A program made the position numbers and the translations under genes. Positions 1 through 12,169 of a DNA stretch of 64,000 nucleotides are shown here, piece by piece. The notes below the pieces were generated by a model. The model had not been told where the DNA came from, searched no databases, and saw nothing but the letters and a program-made list of their open reading frames with translations. Position 1 is the stretch's first letter, and each line of letters opens with the position of its first letter. Location of the stretch: NCBI GenBank assembly GCA_951799425.1, contig OX637399.1, forward strand, positions 32,557,201 to 32,621,200, given 5' to 3'. This stretch comes from Ilex aquifolium. Lineage: Eukaryota > Streptophyta > Magnoliopsida > Aquifoliales > Aquifoliaceae.

Positions 1-3000
1 ACAAGGTTGGTCGGGTCTGAATCAAAGTAGTGACTCACATCCGTGAGTGAGATTTCTGATGAATCAAGGTTTTGGAATGTGGCTTCAGCTGTACTTAATG
101 CCATTTCAAAAACTTTTCGCTTCTCAGTCATGCCTGCACCAGGAGCATCGCAGTCAAATGCAAAGGACTTCCGGCTCAGGTACATATCCTGAAGCTGCTT
201 CTCATCATTCCACGAAGAATTCTCAACAGCAAGGTTTATATTGGAAGAGTAGGAGCCAGAGGCATTTGAGAAGATTCGGGTAGCAGCTTCTCTAACCTCA
301 ACGCCAAGCGCTTTGGCTTGTTCTAGTGCATGCTTTCTGACATAATTTTCATCTTCCGACTCATCCAATTCAGCTACCATTTTCACTGCCCGGTCAAGGA
401 GATTCATCTGTGAACAAAATGAAAGGTCAGGGGAAAATGATCCTCAAAAAGATATACTCAAAGAGTACAACAATCTGTTACACAACATAAATGTAACACA
501 CTATCTTAGCATTCAATGGAGCGAAACTTAAAAATACTTTGATAATAGCAACATAAATCAATACCTGATTGATGAAAAGGTCTCTGAACACACCAGAGCA
601 ATTAACTACAACATCAATCCTTGGTCTCCCGAGCTCTTCAAGGCTAACAGTTTCCACCCGGTTTACTCGTCCAAATGAATCTGCAACAGGCCTAACACCA
701 ATCATCCACAAGACCTGAGCCAATGACTCCCCATATGTCTTGATATTATCTGTTCCCCACAACACGAGTGCAACTGTTTCAGGGTACTTTCCTCCATTAT
801 CAGCCTTCTGCCTCTCAAGCAATCTATCCACCACAACCTTCGCACTCTGCAGTGCTGCGGTTGTTGGAATAGATTGTGGATCCAGCGCGTGAATGTTCTT
901 CCCAGTTGGCAAAACTTTCGGGTTTCTGATTGGATCCCCACCTGGACCTGGCTCAACATACTTCCCTTCCAGAGCTTGTTTCAAACTTCCCAACTCGTTA
1001 TCAGCCACGATTAACTTCAAGCACGCCCCTAAGAACTCGAACAAAGTTCTAAGTTTCTCCCTCTCAGCCCTGTAAAATTTGGTGTTCGACAAGTACTGAA
1101 CCCATGGTTCATTTATACCAAAACCAAGGATTGAGCTCAGCTTTTCAGCTACATCTACAACTTGACCCTTCTTGTTAGTTGTTTTCTCCACGAAGGTAGA
1201 AATAGCTCCACGTGATGCCTCGGTTATTTGACGAAGCAGTTCCACGTCTTTTAAGATGCCCTTGTCACTCCCTCTATAAACATCCTCTATCTCTCTTCCA
1301 ACTGTATCAGCCAGAATTGCTGGGAGTGAGGAAATTCCATCTTCAGGACGGTCTAATGCAGCAATATTAACAAGGGTCGCAACTGCCTCCATGGCAGATG
1401 GAGGCTCACCAATGATATGAAGTCCACAAGGCAAAAGGCGGGATTCAATCTCCATGATTTTGGAATATACTTTCCCCACCACAAGATCGCGCTCTTTGAC
1501 CGAGATTTCTTCACCTTCTTCAGGAAGATCAACATCCTTGTCAAGATTGCATTGTTTAGCTGTGCTGATAATAGAACTCACAATCTGTTGCCCTCGACCA
1601 GTGTCTTTAAGAGATTGGTATGATGAGATCAGCTCACTTAGCTGCTTGAGTCCCTTGTAGAGCCCAGCATTTTCTGCTGGAGGAGTCAAATAGCTAATGG
1701 TATTGGCATAACTCCGTCGTTTGGCTATGGTAGCTTCAGATGGGTTGTTTGCAGCATAGTAATAGACATTGGGAATGTTTCCGATAAGACTATCAGGATA
1801 ACAAACATCGCTCATTCCCACCTGTTTTCCAGGCATGAATTCAAGGGAACCATGAGTACCAAAATGAAGAACAGCATCAGCTTTGAAAATTTTTTCAACA
1901 AAGGAGTAATAAGCAGCAAATCCATGATGCGGGCTAGCTGATTTAGAGAAAAGAAGACGCATAGGGTCACCCTCATAGCCAAATGTGGGCTGAACCCCAA
2001 TGAAGACGTTTCCATACTGTTTTCCATAGACCAAGAGATTCTCTCCATCGGCATTCAAATTACCAGGGGGTTTTCCCCAGTTCTCTTCCAGTGCAGCAGC
2101 ATATGGTGTTAGCTTCTGATACTCTCTCACGCCCATTTTGTAGGCAATGTTAAGATTTGGACTGCTGAATTGAGCCTCTTTATCATGAAGTATATCTTCA
2201 ATTAGGTCCTCGGAAGTCTCTGGTAGACCCTCAACATTGTAACCATCTTTTTGAAGGTCCTTGAGGACAGAGAAAATGGAGGCAAAAACATTCAGGTATG
2301 CAGCTGTTCCAACATTTCCTTTGTCTGGTGGGAAACTGAAAACAGTGATTGCTAGCTTCTTCTCTTCCTGTATAATTTTTATGATCAGGCTCAATTATAT
2401 AAATCTTTAGCATGAATTAAATGCAGCAATGAAATAAATTTGACAGTTTCTTTTGTATAAGATAAGATACTTCTTTTAAGGCACAATCAACCACAAGGCA
2501 TACAAGACCTATGATATCATGTACTGTGAACATCCCAAGCATCCTACAGTTAGAAAAATTATAAGAAAGGGAAACTGGGTAAAAAAAATCTTAAGAACCT
2601 GTAGAATTTAGTAAGTATGGTGATAATTACGATTGTCATGTCAACAAACCCTCTCAGCTGAGATGTGTTGAATTATGCCAACATCAAAAATAAAAATAAC
2701 AAAAATAACATCTTGCCACAATTTTGCCCATGCATTTCAAAACTAACCTGGTTGATAAACAAACAGAAACTAAATCGTATAAAATAATATCGTATTATCT
2801 TCTCCCAATTTTCAAGAAGGGCTAGCAAAATGCACAACAAATCTTATTGGTAAACCCCCAAACAAATAATAAAAAAGGTTGATCTGAAAGCTTTATAGCC
2901 TTACATGGGAAACTATGGCACTCTTCCAGCTGACTTAAAGTTAAAAAGATGTACATAAGCCATCAAGCCAAGAAGATAATGCAATACAAAGACTCTAGCC

Positions 3001-5041
3001 AAGGACGACTTACCTTCAATTTCCTCTTTAGCTCACCCCATTTGATTGCCCTGGTGCAGAGCTGCTCCACTCTCTTGTGAAGAGCATGTGATTTCCCTGC
3101 AATTACATTGCATTAATCCATTTAAAGATCAGACCATGAAGCACATAACTCCAATGACAAAGGCTCAACTTTTACTAACTCAAATAAAACACAAGAACAG
3201 AGAAGAATTCATAGAAAGAGAACACAGAATGCAAGAAATAAGAGTGAGCATCAAAATAACAGAAAAATGCAATGGAACACACTTAGGTACTGTTTCATAA
3301 CGTTTTTTTAAGCAAATTTTCTGGAGCAAAAAAGTAATTACGTTATGAAAGCAAAAACATATCCAATAACTGTATAACAAAAGTGATCTATGTGAATCTT
3401 GCTGTATAAAAAATACACCTTTTAAAAGTGAATATGCATTAATTTGATTATACATGGAGGAGAGAGTCAGCTCGGATAAGGAAAAAACTAAATAATAAAC
3501 ATACAAAACCAAATGTTACTTAAACAAGTAGTCTAGAAAACCAAAAAATAAAAATAAAATAAGAGTACTTTAAAAAACATTACCAAGCGGTACCTTAATA
3601 TTCAGAAACACTAAAGAAGAAAGATTGATTACTTGCCTGTTCTAGGATCCCGGCCGGAGAAAACAATTGGCTCCATGCCTCCATCGAGCTCTGGAAGAGC
3701 AACCTGCAGGGCCACCTGAATTGGATGCAGCCCCAATGTGCTATTCAACCACTCCTCTGTAGTCTGGAACACCAAAGGCAATGCAACAATGTAAGGCACA
3801 TTAAGCTTACTCAGAGCCTCAACAGCCCTTGGATGATCCTGCCTTGCTGGTCCCCCAACTAGAGCAAAACCAGTCAGTGACACCACTGAATGCACAAATG
3901 GCTTCTTAGTAATTGGATCAATCAAGAATCTCTCAACGGGACCCGAAAAATCGAGTCCACCAGCAAAAATTGGAATCACCTTAGCCCCTTTTGCCTCCAA
4001 TTCCATAATCACAGCCACATAATGGCTCTCATCACCAGTGACAATATGGCTCCTCTGTAGAATCAACCCAACTACAGGGGCATTCGGACTCTTGAGCTTC
4101 TCGTTAGCATCCCTCCTAGTTCCATACCAATTCAAATACTCCTTCACATCATCATACATACAAGGGGCCAAAGGGTGCCAAATTCCACTATCCAAGAATA
4201 AAACCGGATCCGAATACTTGATTTTCATGCCTTTCAGAGCCGGAATGTAAGACCCAGAAATCATTTTCAAGAAATTCACCAAATTATCAGGTGATCCGCC
4301 AAGCCAAAACTGCAAACTAAGTATATAAAGCCTAGCATCTTGAGCTTTATCACTTGGCAAGTACTTCAAAACCTTAGGTAATGTCCGGACAAGCTTCAAC
4401 ATCTGATCAGCAAATCCAGCTGATTGCTTCTTTTTCTTGAATAGCTGAAAGAAAGGACTCTTTGATTGACCAAGTTGTGACATACTAAATGAACCCAACT
4501 TGTTGAGTCTCATTACTTCAGGCATTGAAGGGAACACCAAAACTGCATCAAGCCTGTCCCTCTCTTTCTCCACTGCAGCCTTAACCTTTACAGCAAGCTC
4601 TTCAACAAAAATCAATGACCCAATAAAGATATTTGCCTCTTCAACATCTTTACAGAAAGTTTGGTATGTAGTCTCATCTCTAAGCTCCTCAACCAAGTAC
4701 CCAACAACTTCAAATGAAGCGAAGGTCCCATTTTTGTTCAGAGTTTGAACGGCAGCGGAAAGGGAAGATTGGTATTGAGCTTCTAAGACTACATATACAA
4801 TTTTAACGGTGGGAAGGCCTTGAATGTTCTCAGGGACGATTCGACGAACCTCGGGTGTGGTCTGGGTGAATAGGCCATTGCCAACTGCAGCACATTTCAC
4901 TCTCATCTGTGATTTGGAGTTGGTTTGGTTTGTTTTCTTGGGAAGAAAAGAGTGTAGAAAGTAGTGCTTTTGAGAGAGTGATGAGAGATGGTCTACTTTA
5001 GTGGTGGGTAATGTAAAAGGTGAAGAAACTAAAGAAGCCAT
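1..5041 (-). CDS. CHLH: Magnesium-chelatase subunit H, chloroplast (partial, 3' end outside window)
   Basis: Large subunit of plastid Mg-chelatase, which inserts Mg2+ into protoporphyrin IX at the start of the chlorophyll branch; also known as GUN5. Coding exons on the minus strand: 5041-3637, 3096-3014, 2367-565 and 407-1, with frames joining without a stop. The first about 50 residues are Ser/Thr-rich and basic, as in a transit peptide, with a plausible cleavage near RVKCAAVG. Recognisable H-subunit blocks include [54 protein letters not shown] and [24 protein letters not shown]. About 1231 residues are visible; the family is about 1380 aa, so roughly 150 C-terminal residues lie to the left. 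Intron 1 (3636-3097) appears to use a GC donor; the others are GT-AG. The start is the first ATG of the open frame and fits the transit peptide. Confidence 0.97.
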
Positions 5042-5400
5042 TGTTCAAGCCAGTAATTCAAGAATCAACAACTCTCCCTCTGTTTTCTGATTATACAGAG
5101 AGAAAGGGGAGAAAATGTACAGATAAAAATGTATATAAACGGGGAGAGAGAGAGAGAGAGAGGTTTCAGAAAAATGGGTATGAAATTATGTACCTCTCTC
5201 TGGGTTCTGCTTGTGTTTCAGTGATGGTTCTTCTCTTTTTCTTTCGCTTGAAGAACTGAAAGGTTTTGAGCTTATATTTCTGTGGAGAGTAGTGACTGTT
5301 TGGAAAATGAAACAGTTGGTTTTTTTCAGTTAGTGGTGTGAGGGAAGGACACGTGGCAACAAGGGCATACAACAAAGGCAAGGTTTTTCTGAGGTTGAGT
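5042..5400 (-). promoter_or_regulatory. CHLH 5' leader and proximal promoter with G-box
   Basis: Upstream of the CHLH start lie a GA/CT microsatellite (about 5143-5162), a TATATA-containing stretch at 5131-5140 and a palindromic CACGTG at 5350-5355 within GACACGTGGCA. CACGTG is the core bound by plant bZIP and bHLH light and ABA regulators, and CHLH is a light-regulated gene, so a role is plausible. The transcription start is not visible, and the TATA-like stretch sits close to the ATG, so it is only a candidate. Confidence 0.5.
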
Positions 5401-5739
5401 TTGGTTCTGAGGATTTTAGAGAGAGAAAGAGGGAGGGAAATGGGAGTGTACTTATCTATCTGTTGGGTTTCATTATGATGAAGTTCTACGGCTTCCTATT
5501 GGTTGGTTTGGATTCCCCAAGAAGAGGCATGGACAACTGAAGAGGCAATGTGGATGATGAGAGAGAAGAGAGAGTGGAAGATTTTTTATGTCACTCTAAG
5601 GAAGCCTTTTTTGTCTTGTAAAGATTCTGATTTTTGTGTCTCTCAGTGAAAAGAGGAATTGATTTTTTTTGTGACTTTCAATGGGTCCAGGTATCCTAAA
5701 ATGCCAAGTGACTTTAATTGCAGGAGTTGGATACTTCTT

Positions 5740-5793
5740 CCCTCCCCCCCCCCTTCCTTTTCCTCCCTCCTCCCTCCTCCCTCCTCCCTCCTC
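5740..5793. repeat. Pyrimidine-rich microsatellite (CCTCCCT)n
   Basis: A run of ten C's is followed by about five copies of a CTCCCTC-type unit, nearly pure pyrimidine on the plus strand. It directly abuts the left end of a MITE-like element at 5797. Confidence 0.85.
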
Positions 5794-5796
5794 TAT

Positions 5797-6462
5797 GGGC
5801 ATGTTTAGTTTAAGAGATTGAATTGAATTAATGTAATTCAATGATGATATAATATTAAGTTTAGATGGAATGGTTAGGTCTAATTTTTTGTAACTCAAAG
5901 ATTTTGGGTTAAATTTTTTTTCATATCTCCTAATGACTAGCCACCATTGTCCTTTTAGGGATATGTTTTAACTCAACTCAAGTCACGGTGGTCAGCTGCT
6001 GAGTTTAAAGAAGTAGTTGACACAAGTTTGAACACCTTGTAGCCAAAAAAAAAAAAAAATTTGGATTGAGTTATAGCGACCAAATATTAATTTCTCATTA
6101 AATTCAATTTTGTTCACTATTGTTATTTAACACCTGATATTAATTATTATTGAATAACATATGGTAAGTGATATTATTTTAACATATTTAGTATTAAAAA
6201 CACTATGATTTTATGACACTTGTAAACTTACATGCAAACTCTTGCCTTCAATATTTATTTTGTCATTTTTAATTTAATATCATACACTATTACGTAATCC
6301 AAACGTAAATTTGGTATTAAAATTATAGATTTATATCTTGATCCAAACTTGTTACACAAAATATACGATCAAATAGTATTCATGTTAGTATCATTTGAAT
6401 GGATTGGATGAGAAACAATTATCCAATCTCATCCTTTATTTTTATCCGAGCCAAACATGCCC
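5797..6462. mobile_element. Tourist/PIF-Harbinger-like MITE upstream of CHLH
   Basis: The ends are inverted repeats: the left begins GGGCATGTTTAGTTTAAG and the right end read in reverse begins GGGCATGTTTGGCTCGG. Both are flanked by TAT, consistent with a 3-bp duplication. The 666-bp interior is AT-rich and non-coding. Termini of the form GGGCATGTTTGG are typical of plant Tourist-like elements, although their usual target is TTA/TAA. Confidence 0.6.
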
Positions 6463-8025
6463 TATCGATTTAGATACCGCTTGAAGGGGGAGAATCCGTC
6501 TCATACCGCCATGAATAATTTTTTAATAGTTTTTGTTTAATTTTTAAGTTATTTGAAACCGATGGTTGAAAACTTGTAATTTTAATCTTAAAAATTATAA
6601 TATGATCCAAAAAAAAAAAAAAAATTATAATATGATCACATTTTAATTGTGATCCTTATTTTATTTTATTTGTATTGTAACTAAATTTCATAAACTTATA
6701 TCTTAGTCCACAAAAATTATATACTTCGTTACCGAACCATATAAATCCCTTGAAGGGCAGGTTCAATGATAATTACCACATAACTCTCACATGCGACAAA
6801 GTTATTACTATAAAGTCCGATGACAAGTACATAACTTTCACAGAAAATTGAGCACCGGAAAATTATAAAAATTAGCAATTGGAAGGTTAGGTCATACATT
6901 GAAGACACGTAGTCTCAACTATTCAATCAAATGATATTGAGAATGTTTCTCGTTTTTTCCCGATAAATAATTCCGTTATTGATTTGCAGGATAAGTAAGA
7001 ATGCATGATTTTGGACGTTTTACAAAGAGATTTCTTGATGCCTGCTCGTTGGCCATTTTTGGCTTTCAAAAGCTTTCATGATATTCTTCAATTAGGCGAA
7101 GGGAGGAACCTTGATACTGGATAGAAGAAGAAGAATTACAACCACAAACTTGACAGAAAATCAAGAATTTTTCTTACTTGGTAGGGAGCATTCAAATACA
7201 ATCATAATTTTGGCTGTTTAGTAGGCAATTAATTTTTTAATGCACAATCGACCCGTTAACACAACACAAAATTAGAGTATTTGAAATTTTCTTTAAATCA
7301 CCCGTTTTTGTAAACGAGTATACCCGACACAACACGATTTATAAACAAATTGAATATAGAAAAAATCAATCAAAAAAAATACACGATACAACTCATTAGT
7401 ATACTGCTTATACACAATTCATACACAACAAGAATCCGATATAACACAATTCGTTAAGCGCAAATTAATAAACAAATCGGGTGTGATAAAGTATTTTTTA
7501 ACACGAATCCGTTAAAATCACCCAACACGATTGACAGGCGAACTTCCACCAGACTTACCACCAACGTTGCTCCTCCAGCAACTTTCAGTTCAGGTTTTAC
7601 TTTCCATTCAATCCTTCTCTCCACATCTAGAAATTCTTCCACATGTAGGATGCATAAGAACAGAATGAAAAATAATCCCAAGTTCTCTCTACAACTGCAA
7701 GATTTTATGCTAGAAAAAAGCAAACATGTTCAAAATTTGTCTATCATTTACAGCATTTGTGACATAGACAATTTAGAACTTCTCACAATTACCAAATAAT
7801 CTGCATACAGAAGCTCCACGCTTCAAACTAATCGAAAATGCAATAATGAAAGGAAACACGTTAACAACCACCACTTACTTGGCAGAAAAATCAATATGCA
7901 CTCGATTATCCTCTAGATGCATAAGAAAAAATCTTTCCATAAGTGCTACCAAAATTGACTCCAAATTGAAGGAAAATAGACCAGCTAACAGCCAATCGCT
8001 GCTGCTCATGGCAGTCTCCCACAAC
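6463..8025. other. Spacer between CHLH promoter and RRP43 3' end
   Basis: AT-rich, with no supportable gene. At about 7230-7545 there are degenerate, repeated motifs such as ACACGATTTATAAACAAAT and a recurrent CCCGTTAACAC-type block, resembling decayed MITE sequence. The last 200-300 bp probably include the RRP43 3' UTR. Confidence 0.5.
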
Positions 8026-11000
8026 TTAGTCCATTTCCATATCGCATATGGCTTCATCCAAGATCTTCTTAAGTTCCTTCACCCTTTGTCTTGTCAATGC
8101 AATGCAATCCTGCACTCAGCATGCCTTCTCATTAGCAGCTGCGCCAACCGGTGTCATTCATATATGCAATATGTCATTAATATTTTGTGGCTTAGTAAGC
8201 ATCACATATTCAGATACACCATATTAGGGGTTGAAGCCAAAACAAAAGGTTACGGAAAAGACAAAGCTTTGTTGTATTTAAGAGAATGGTTGTCAACTTC
8301 ATCAAAAGACACTCAGGTTTTAAGTCTATCCATTTACAACTTTGCATTTTAGTAGGTCTACCAACGGAAACAGGGTCACTGCCAAGGTTCTCTAAACTAG
8401 ACAGATAAAAAGGAGAATCGTGAAAACCTAAATGCATCTTGCTTCACACAAAACTATTTCAATATCCCAACCAACTTCAACCACCCTTCTCTACACCAGA
8501 ATTACAGAAGTTCAAATATTTTAGAATTTCATTTTCACAAAAATTTGCAAGTTATATCCAATTGTGGGGCATGTGGCTTTTTTTGTTTTATCATTAGGTG
8601 CACCGCTAGGATTTGCAAGACCATAGTTGGTATATTTGACATGTCTTACAAGTTATGTCATTTGATAACCTCAATGACAATCATCATATGACCTTCGAAG
8701 ACTGACCTGGATAGCTGATGTATTGGCAAGAAATTGCCCACCCGGCTTGTAAAGAGACACAAGCTGACCAGATAAATTCAATACCACAGTTACAAGAGTT
8801 TCCATGATGGACTCTTCTTCTGCTGTAGGGTCTGCCAGAATGTAATTCTTGTGAAGTATGCAGGTTAAGGAGAATGGAATGCTGCTCAACTTGAGCTTCC
8901 TCTTCTCTTTGTTGACTGGCTCCTTTTTCAATTTTCCTCCCTCATTTTCCCCGGAAACAACCACTACTCTTCCATCATCATTAAGAGCAACTATGGGAAT
9001 TTGCACTGCAAAACAGGAAAGTTACTTTAAAATGGGAGTAACACAGTACACAAAGTTTTGAACTTTAAACAAGTCCAGTGTAAGGTTGATTATATGTCTG
9101 CACAAGTCATGAATTTTAGGACCTTGTGCGACCTGAATGGAGGTCTCTGTGTGCAAGAGATATCAGCATGAATACGGATTAGTACACTCCAGTGATTTCA
9201 GACAGTATGATTCACCAAGAAAATTTAGACTGTAAACTTTCCGAGAAGCAGGGGCGGCTCAACAGTGTTATCAAAAAATCTTGGGCTTTAGGCCCATTTT
9301 TAAAGAAGGCTCCAAATTTTTAGATATCATAAATAGTTCATGTAAAAAAATTAAATTCATAAATATTTAAGCCCTACAAAAAGGCCTTATAAAAACACAA
9401 GTCCAATCAAAAAAAATTTAAGGCCTCACTTCAAGGAAGGGTCCATAATTTATAGGCGTGCAGTTATAGTCCAAACAATAAATTTAAATCCATGCCTAAA
9501 CAAAAGATTTCAACTTAAGTAGATTGGGCCTATTAATTCAGCTGTGAAATTAAAAGGCCCTAAAATTTATTTTTTTAAATAAAGAAAAAAAACTAACGGT
9601 AAAACTAAAACTTCTAAAAAAATTTAGTTCAACCTCCAAAAAAGTCAAGTTTAAATTTTCAATCATAATTTTTCAATCATTTTTTCTCTCTCTTACCATT
9701 AAGTTCAAATATGGTAACGAAAACTTGAATATAAAAATTTAATTAATATTTTTGTATTTAAAAAAATTAAAAATTAAATTTATTAATAATATTAAAAATA
9801 TTAAAAATAAAAAAGCCTGATTTATTGTTTCGGCTTTAGGCCCCAAAATGTCTCGGGTCACTCCTGCCGAGAAGAAGGGCAGAAAAAGTTCAAAGACATT
9901 TTTGAAGCCGTTTATTCATTAGCATTGACAATTTTAACGGGGTTGGTCCTCTATCATCTGTTAGTTGACATGATTCAACTTTCGCAAACTTCAAAAAATA
10001 AGTGCATATATTGAAAGAAAACATAGGCAAAAGTACATTTTACTTTTAAACGTACTCTCAAGTTCTATTAATGGAAGTTTAATCATTTATAACAGTGCAG
10101 TCAACCAAGCACAATCAGCAGAGCGTTGTTGAACTTACAATTGGAGAAGGCGGCAACAGCAGAAAGTAATGCAGCGTCAAAAAGAGCACCATCAGCATCT
10201 AAACAATATATGTCCTGCACGAGCAAGAGATAAAATTCTTTATCGTCCAATAGACGAACAAGTGAGCAGTGTTATTTGCAGTTTTCCCAAGCGTCACGCT
10301 CAGAGCACACTATGATCAGTAACAAAACGGTTGGAAGCCAAACATTTGTTGATGACACAATTCATTAAACAAAACTCAGATCCAACATTTCATTCATTAA
10401 AGGCACACTTACTAAATTTAAATAAAGGAAAGGGCAAGGCAGAATCTGAGAACATTACCAGGTAGGCCATCCAAGAAGCTTTCCCTCTGACCAATGATAA
10501 GTCCTTCAAGTTGATCATGCCAGAACTACAACCAAATAATTAGTCAATCACACGCATCAATATCCCACACCCGAAGAAAAGGAGATGAATATCAGGGCAA
10601 ACAAGATTTTTGAATTATAAAAACATTCATCTACATGCCTTAATTAGAAATATGAAAGTTATGATCAGTAAAGGAAAGCATTCTGAAATCTTAAATATAT
10701 GCGGATTCCACAGAAAGTGATGAGCAAAATGTTGGCAGAAGTATGTGAACTAGAAGGAAATGCAATAGCAGAGAGGAAAAAAAAAGGGACAAAAAATACA
10801 AAAAAGGGCCAAGTATGGCATGATTATGAGAAACTAATGGCTATGACAGTCACAAGAAAAATCAATTGAATGTTATGAAATGTAACATTACCTCCAATAA
10901 CCAATCAACAATTTTCTTTCTATTTGAAAATTTTGATACCACTTTTCTAGAAAGAAGATTGCCATTATACTCGATGAAGAAAAAAAAAGAGGGCAACACA

Positions 11001-12169
11001 AACAGCATATAGAGCTTGACAGCTAGGTCTTTGTTTTATTTCATGACTACCTTTCTCCCACTCTTTTTTTTTTTTTTGGTCCTGGAAGATATTGCATGAC
11101 TATGTGAGTTTCCTCAAAAGTTGCAATAGCCACAGCTGAGAATGATATCCATGAGTCTAAAAGCATATACAGCCAAAAGAAGACTAATGCAATACCAGAA
11201 CATTAGGGTGGGTTGTTTTGGTGGTGGTGGGGGGGGGGGACAATTCAGATCAAAATTTCGAAGAAAACAGTAATCCAATTTTAACTCAATTAGGTTAGGA
11301 GAGAAGAAATACGCAATTTAATGAAAGAGACCACAATGGCATGCCTTAAGATGGTGTCAGATAACTGCTTCGACACAACTGGTGCTGCATCGGCTGGCCT
11401 GCCAGGCCTAACAATTGGAGAACAAATTGGAGGCATATGGAAATCGATAGCTGGAAACAAAAATTTAAATATTCACACCACATGGGATAAATGAACACGG
11501 GAAAAAAAAAAATTAGAAGACTGGCCAGGGATGATGCTAAACCTATGCAGCCCATATCTGGTGACTCTGCTGTAGGTGTCATGACTTCCAATTTAATGGC
11601 AGCCAGCATGGTCTGTGCAATGACACAAGATATGAAACTTCGAATTAGTTTTAATTGCAAAAGGTCACTTACTCATCACACACAACAGGACTTGTGCATG
11701 AATAACTCATCTCAACTCCACACAACTTCATCCCACATATTATTTACGGGCGCACGAGAGAGAGAGAGCTAATGCAAAATAATCACTTACGGTGCAACCA
11801 ATCTTTGCTAGTGCAGATCCATCAGCAGATGCAACAGCTCCTACGTTAAAGGGGTTCAATTAAAACAGGACTTCGAATATATAAATTTCCAAATAAGGAT
11901 GATAGTTAGAAGGTTTCAACAAATAAAACAATGCTTAACTAATCAAGAGCAATGTATTGAAAGGATAAAAATTATGAGTTTTCAACAAACAAAACAAAGC
12001 TTAACTAACCTAGAGCCAGTGTAGTATCTCTAGCTTTTCCAAGCATCCTGGCATCAGGTCGTATTGACTCAAGTAGATGGCGCTCATGGAAGCGCAGAGG
12101 GAAAAGGCGTCTAAAGGCATCCACTTCCATCTCTGATGACAAATCACCAGAGTTTGCAGAACCCATCAT
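8026..12169 (-). CDS. RRP43: Exosome complex component RRP43 (RNase PH-like ring subunit)
   Basis: RNase PH-fold subunit of the RNA exosome ring, used in nuclear and cytoplasmic 3'-5' RNA processing and decay. Eight coding exons on the minus strand: 12169-12010, 11840-11791, 11612-11543, 11450-11345, 10525-10459, 10214-10139, 9005-8707 and 8109-8026. They total 912 nt, or 303 aa, the normal family length. Landmarks in order are VDAFRRLFPLRFHERHL, the RPDARMLGKARDTTLALG motif, GSALAKIGCTTMLAAIK, EFHMPP-type IDFHMPPICSP, DIYCLDADGALFDAALLSAV, VNKEKRKLKLSSIPFSLTC and ADPTAEEESIMETLV. The third letter-perfect frame join, exon 4 to 5, needs a GC donor (AAG|GCATGC). Two consecutive ATGs open the frame (12169 and 12166). 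Plant exosome ring subunits are generally not catalytic themselves except RRP41. Confidence 0.95.
9249..9866. mobile_element. hAT-type non-autonomous element in an RRP43 intron
   Basis: A 618-bp AT-rich insert in the intron between exons 6 and 7 is flanked by an exact 8-bp direct repeat CCGAGAAG (9241-9248 and 9867-9874). Its ends are imperfect inverted repeats: left CAGGGGCGGCTCAAC, right in reverse CAGGAGTGACCCGAG. Eight-bp duplications and CAGGG-type ends are hallmarks of hAT elements. No coding capacity. Confidence 0.88.

Noticed and set aside
7846-8352. 168-codon plus-strand ORF overlapping RRP43 exon 8
   Set aside because: Antisense shadow of the RRP43 last exon and 3' UTR; no family match.
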